DNA from: Chromatiales bacterium
GTDB lineage: Bacteria > Pseudomonadota > Gammaproteobacteria > Steroidobacterales > GCA-2729495
Direction of reading: 5' to 3'
DNA: 8,388 nucleotides
Assembly (NCBI GenBank): GCA_030614035.1
Contig: JAUWKW010000048.1
Location: 1-8,388, forward strand
Under the pieces are notes generated by a model, which had not been told where the DNA came from, made no database searches, and worked only from the letters and a program-made list of their open reading frames with translations. Below are positions 5,862-8,388 of this stretch, piece after piece (position 1 is the first letter of the stretch; each line of letters opens with the position of its first letter). Made by a program: the position numbers and the translations under genes.

Positions 5862-8279
5862 ATGTCCGAGCAATTTCAGGAAAAGGTAACGGATTTGCCC
5901 ATCCTACCGCTGCGTGATGTCGTCGTATATCCGCACATGGTGATACCGCTTTTCGTCGGCAGGGAGAAGTCAATCCTTGCTTTGGACAAAGCCATGGAGA
6001 TCGGCAAGCAGATTCTTCTGGTTGCACAGAAAAAGGCCGACATAGACGAACCTGAGATTGGCGACATCTATGACGTTGGCACGCTTGCAACCATTCTTCA
6101 GTTGCTGAAACTGCCCGACGGCACGGTCAAGGTTCTCGTCGAGGGCGGTTCGCGAGCGACTCTCGAAAATGTGCGTTCGGGAGAGTATTTTTCCGCCGAT
6201 ATTCAAAAGGTTATAGAGGCTTCGCGCGACGATACACGGGAGATGGACGGTCTCAAGCGGACCGTAGTTTCCCAGTTTGAAAGCTACGTGAAGCTGAACA
6301 AGAAGGTTCCTCCAGAGATTCTGTCGTCACTATCGAGTATCGAACAGCCAGGTCGGCTGGCCGACACTATAGCAGCGCATATGTCCTTGAAACTCGCTGA
6401 AAAGCAAAAGGTGTTGGAGATTGATGATGTCCGCCAACGCCTCGAACATGTTATGGGGTTGATAGACGCCGAAATCGACATGCTCCAAATCGAGAAACGA
6501 ATTCGTGGTCGCGTCAAGCAGCAGATGGAGAAAAGCCAGCGCGAGTATTACCTCAACGAGCAAATGAAGGCCATTCAGAAAGAACTCGGAGAGATGGAAG
6601 ACACGCCGAATGAGTTAACGGAGCTGGAACAGAAAATCGAGCAGGCGGGAATGCCGCGCGAGGCCCGCGAAAAGGCTACGTCTGAATTGACCAAGCTGAG
6701 GCTGATGTCTCCGATGTCTGCCGAGGCAACGGTGGTGCGAAATTATATTGACTGGCTGCTGAAAGCCCCGTGGAAGAAGCGCACCAGGATAAACCGTCAG
6801 CTTGATCAGGCTGAACGAATCCTCGAGGAGGATCATTACGGGCTGCAGAAGGTCAAGGAGCGGATTCTGGAGTACTTGGCGGTTCAGCAGCGGGTGCGAC
6901 GGCTCAAAGGGCCGATTCTCTGTCTTGTTGGACCTCCCGGCGTCGGCAAGACCTCTCTGGGTCAAAGTATAGCTAGAGCGACCAACCGGAAATTTGTCCG
7001 GATGTCCCTGGGGGGCGTCCGGGATGAAGCTGAAATCCGCGGGCACCGGCGCACCTATATCGGTTCGATGCCAGGCAAGATTATTCAAAACCTGGGCAAA
7101 GTCGGGGTTCGCAACCCTTTGTATCTGCTCGACGAGGTCGACAAGATGTCCATGGATTTTCGCGGCGATCCGTCATCGGCCTTATTGGAGGTCCTGGATC
7201 CCGAACAGAACTCCAGCTTTAACGATCACTATCTAGAAGTCGATTTCGATCTTTCCGACGTCATGTTCGTTTGCACGGCAAACACATTGAACATACCACC
7301 TCCGCTGCTAGACCGAATGGAGGTTATTCGCATCCCCGGTTACACGGAAGATGAAAAACTGAATATCGCTCGCAACTATCTGGTACCAAAGCAGTTACGT
7401 GAGAATGGCCTGAAACCGGCGGAGTTGGCGATATCGGATTCAGCGGTGCGCAATGTGGTGCGGTACTACACGCGAGAAGCAGGGGTTCGAAACCTGGAAC
7501 GCGAGTTGGCGAAAATTTGCCGCAAAGTTGTGAAGAGCCTTTTGCTCCAACCCAAGGACCGTCAGACGCATATAGTTCCTAAAAGCTTGCAGAAATATCT
7601 GGGCGTAAGACGCCATAGGTATGGACTGGCCGAAGAAAACGATCAGGTTGGCCAGGTAACCGGTCTGGCGTGGACCGAGGTCGGTGGTGAACTGCTGACT
7701 ATCGAGGCGATGGTCGTACCCGGTAAGGGGAAGCTCATGCATACAGGGCAACTCGGCGAGGTCATGCAAGAATCGATCCAGGCGGCTACGACAGTCGTCC
7801 GCAGCCGTGCCAGGGTACTGGGGATAGACGAGGATTTTCACCAGAAACTGGATATTCACGTCCACGTGCCCGAGGGCGCCACCCCCAAGGATGGCCCCAG
7901 CGCGGGCGTCGGCATGTGCGCGGCGCTGGTTTCCGCGGTGACCAATATTCCGGTCAAAGCGAATGTAGCCATGACTGGCGAGATCACGCTCCGCGGTGAA
8001 GTTTTGCCCATAGGTGGGCTAAAAGAGAAGCTGTTGGCAGCACACAGGGGGGGTATCGGCACTGTCCTGATACCCCAGGAAAACGAGAAGGAGCTGACAG
8101 AAATTCCGAAGAACATCAAAGAGAAGTTAAAGATAGTTCCCGTAAGGTGGATAGATGAAGTTTTGGAACTTTCGCTGCAACATATGCCGGTTCCAAAACC
8201 CGAAGTTGCTGGCTCGGCCGAGGACAAAAAGAAGGGTCCGGCTGCGGAAAGCACCGACAAGGGAGTTCGACCGCACTAG
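5862..8279 (+). CDS. lon: ATP-dependent protease Lon (LonA type)
   Basis: Lon is a cytoplasmic homohexameric AAA+ serine protease that removes misfolded and short-lived regulatory proteins. From ATG 5862 it has 805 residues (E. coli 784). The N-terminal substrate-binding domain opens with [14 protein letters not shown] (13-26), and a charged coiled-coil-like helical region spans about 195-265. The AAA+ domain has Walker A GPPGVGKT (357-364), Walker B with Asp424-Glu425, and the pore-loop segment YIGSMPGK (399-406). The protease domain has the Ser-Lys dyad Ser680 (PKDGPSAG) and Lys723 (GGLKEKL), 43 residues apart as in E. coli. The ATG at 5862 has GGAG 6 nt upstream (5852-5855); the in-frame ATG at 5850 has only AGGGG 11 nt away and would add four residues. 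The last ~30 residues are a charged, Pro/Lys-rich tail likely to be disordered. Confidence 0.98.
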   Translation: MSEQFQEKVTDLPILPLRDVVVYPHMVIPLFVGREKSILALDKAMEIGKQILLVAQKKADIDEPEIGDIYDVGTLATILQLLKLPDGTVKVLVEGGSRATLENVRSGEYFSADIQKVIEASRDDTREMDGLKRTVVSQFESYVKLNKKVPPEILSSLSSIEQPGRLADTIAAHMSLKLAEKQKVLEIDDVRQRLEHVMGLIDAEIDMLQIEKRIRGRVKQQMEKSQREYYLNEQMKAIQKELGEMEDTPNELTELEQKIEQAGMPREAREKATSELTKLRLMSPMSAEATVVRNYIDWLLKAPWKKRTRINRQLDQAERILEEDHYGLQKVKERILEYLAVQQRVRRLKGPILCLVGPPGVGKTSLGQSIARATNRKFVRMSLGGVRDEAEIRGHRRTYIGSMPGKIIQNLGKVGVRNPLYLLDEVDKMSMDFRGDPSSALLEVLDPEQNSSFNDHYLEVDFDLSDVMFVCTANTLNIPPPLLDRMEVIRIPGYTEDEKLNIARNYLVPKQLRENGLKPAELAISDSAVRNVVRYYTREAGVRNLERELAKICRKVVKSLLLQPKDRQTHIVPKSLQKYLGVRRHRYGLAEENDQVGQVTGLAWTEVGGELLTIEAMVVPGKGKLMHTGQLGEVMQESIQAATTVVRSRARVLGIDEDFHQKLDIHVHVPEGATPKDGPSAGVGMCAALVSAVTNIPVKANVAMTGEITLRGEVLPIGGLKEKLLAAHRGGIGTVLIPQENEKELTEIPKNIKEKLKIVPVRWIDEVLELSLQHMPVPKPEVAGSAEDKKKGPAAESTDKGVRPH

Positions 8280-8292
8280 GGTTTCCGCGATA

Positions 8293-8314
8293 GTCAAGTA
8301 AAAGTTTTGTTGAC
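8293..8314. repeat. Imperfect inverted repeat overlapping the -35 downstream of lon
   Basis: GTCAA-GT-AAAA (8293-8303) and TTTT-G-TTGAC (8305-8314) form an imperfect palindrome centred on G8304, with one base of asymmetry. It runs into the -35 hexamer TTGACA, so it could be an operator; part of the symmetry comes from the -35 itself. Confidence 0.3.
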
Positions 8315-8339
8315 AGCGCTTTTTGAGCCTTGGTATAAG
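8310..8339 (+). promoter_or_regulatory. Strong sigma-70 promoter for the gene after lon (probably hupB)
   Basis: A perfect -35 TTGACA (8310-8315) and -10 TATAAG (8334-8339) are separated by 18 bp, and TGG at 8331-8333 supplies the extended -10 TGn motif. Transcription would start near 8346, and the remaining ~40 bases contain no start codon with a ribosome binding site. In many gammaproteobacteria lon is followed by hupB, encoding HU-beta, which fits a strong independent promoter; the identity of the gene is inferred from synteny only. Confidence 0.7.
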
Positions 8340-8388
8340 GTTTCCGTAGTCGCTGGCGTTCTTCTTGCAAAACACTTCAATTGCCGAC

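Overview
The window looks like chromosomal DNA of a gammaproteobacterium of moderate GC content. The evidence is the gene order tRNA-Leu, tig, clpP, clpX, lon, all on the + strand, together with close protein similarity to the Escherichia coli versions (recognised from memory, not by search). I cannot place it below class level. The last ~110 bases, after lon, carry a strong promoter-like sequence; in this neighbourhood the next gene is usually hupB, but no coding sequence of it lies inside the window.

Layout. (1) Bases 1-1565, minus strand: an apparent operon of two short-chain dehydrogenases (SDRs), read right to left, followed by what looks like the first five codons of a third gene cut by the window edge. 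The upstream SDR resembles the chlorophyll b reductase (NYC1/NOL) type, and the second the C-factor/sniffer type. (2) Bases 1566-2198: a non-coding divergent region with a few small inverted repeats and two perfect TATAAT boxes. (3) Bases 2199-2283: tRNA-Leu(UAG) with an encoded CCA end, then a perfect 9-bp stem-loop. (4) Bases 2352-8279: the proteostasis block, trigger factor, ClpP, ClpX and Lon. (5) Bases 8280-8388: promoter region for a gene to the right.

The four large genes form a protein quality-control set. Trigger factor binds nascent chains at the ribosome exit tunnel. ClpX unfolds tagged substrates and feeds them to ClpP. Lon is an independent ATP-dependent protease for misfolded and regulatory proteins. 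All catalytic and nucleotide-binding motifs I checked are intact. Likely internal promoters precede clpP (overlapping the tig stop codon) and clpX (in the clpP-clpX gap), so the block is probably read both as a long transcript and from internal starts.

I see no mobile element, CRISPR array, phage gene or obviously new multi-gene system. The points most worth a second look are the NYC1/NOL-like SDR in a bacterial operon, the tRNA-Leu/tig arrangement with its intervening stem-loop, and the candidate internal promoters. For tig, clpP and lon, a start codon slightly downstream of the longest possible frame is better supported.
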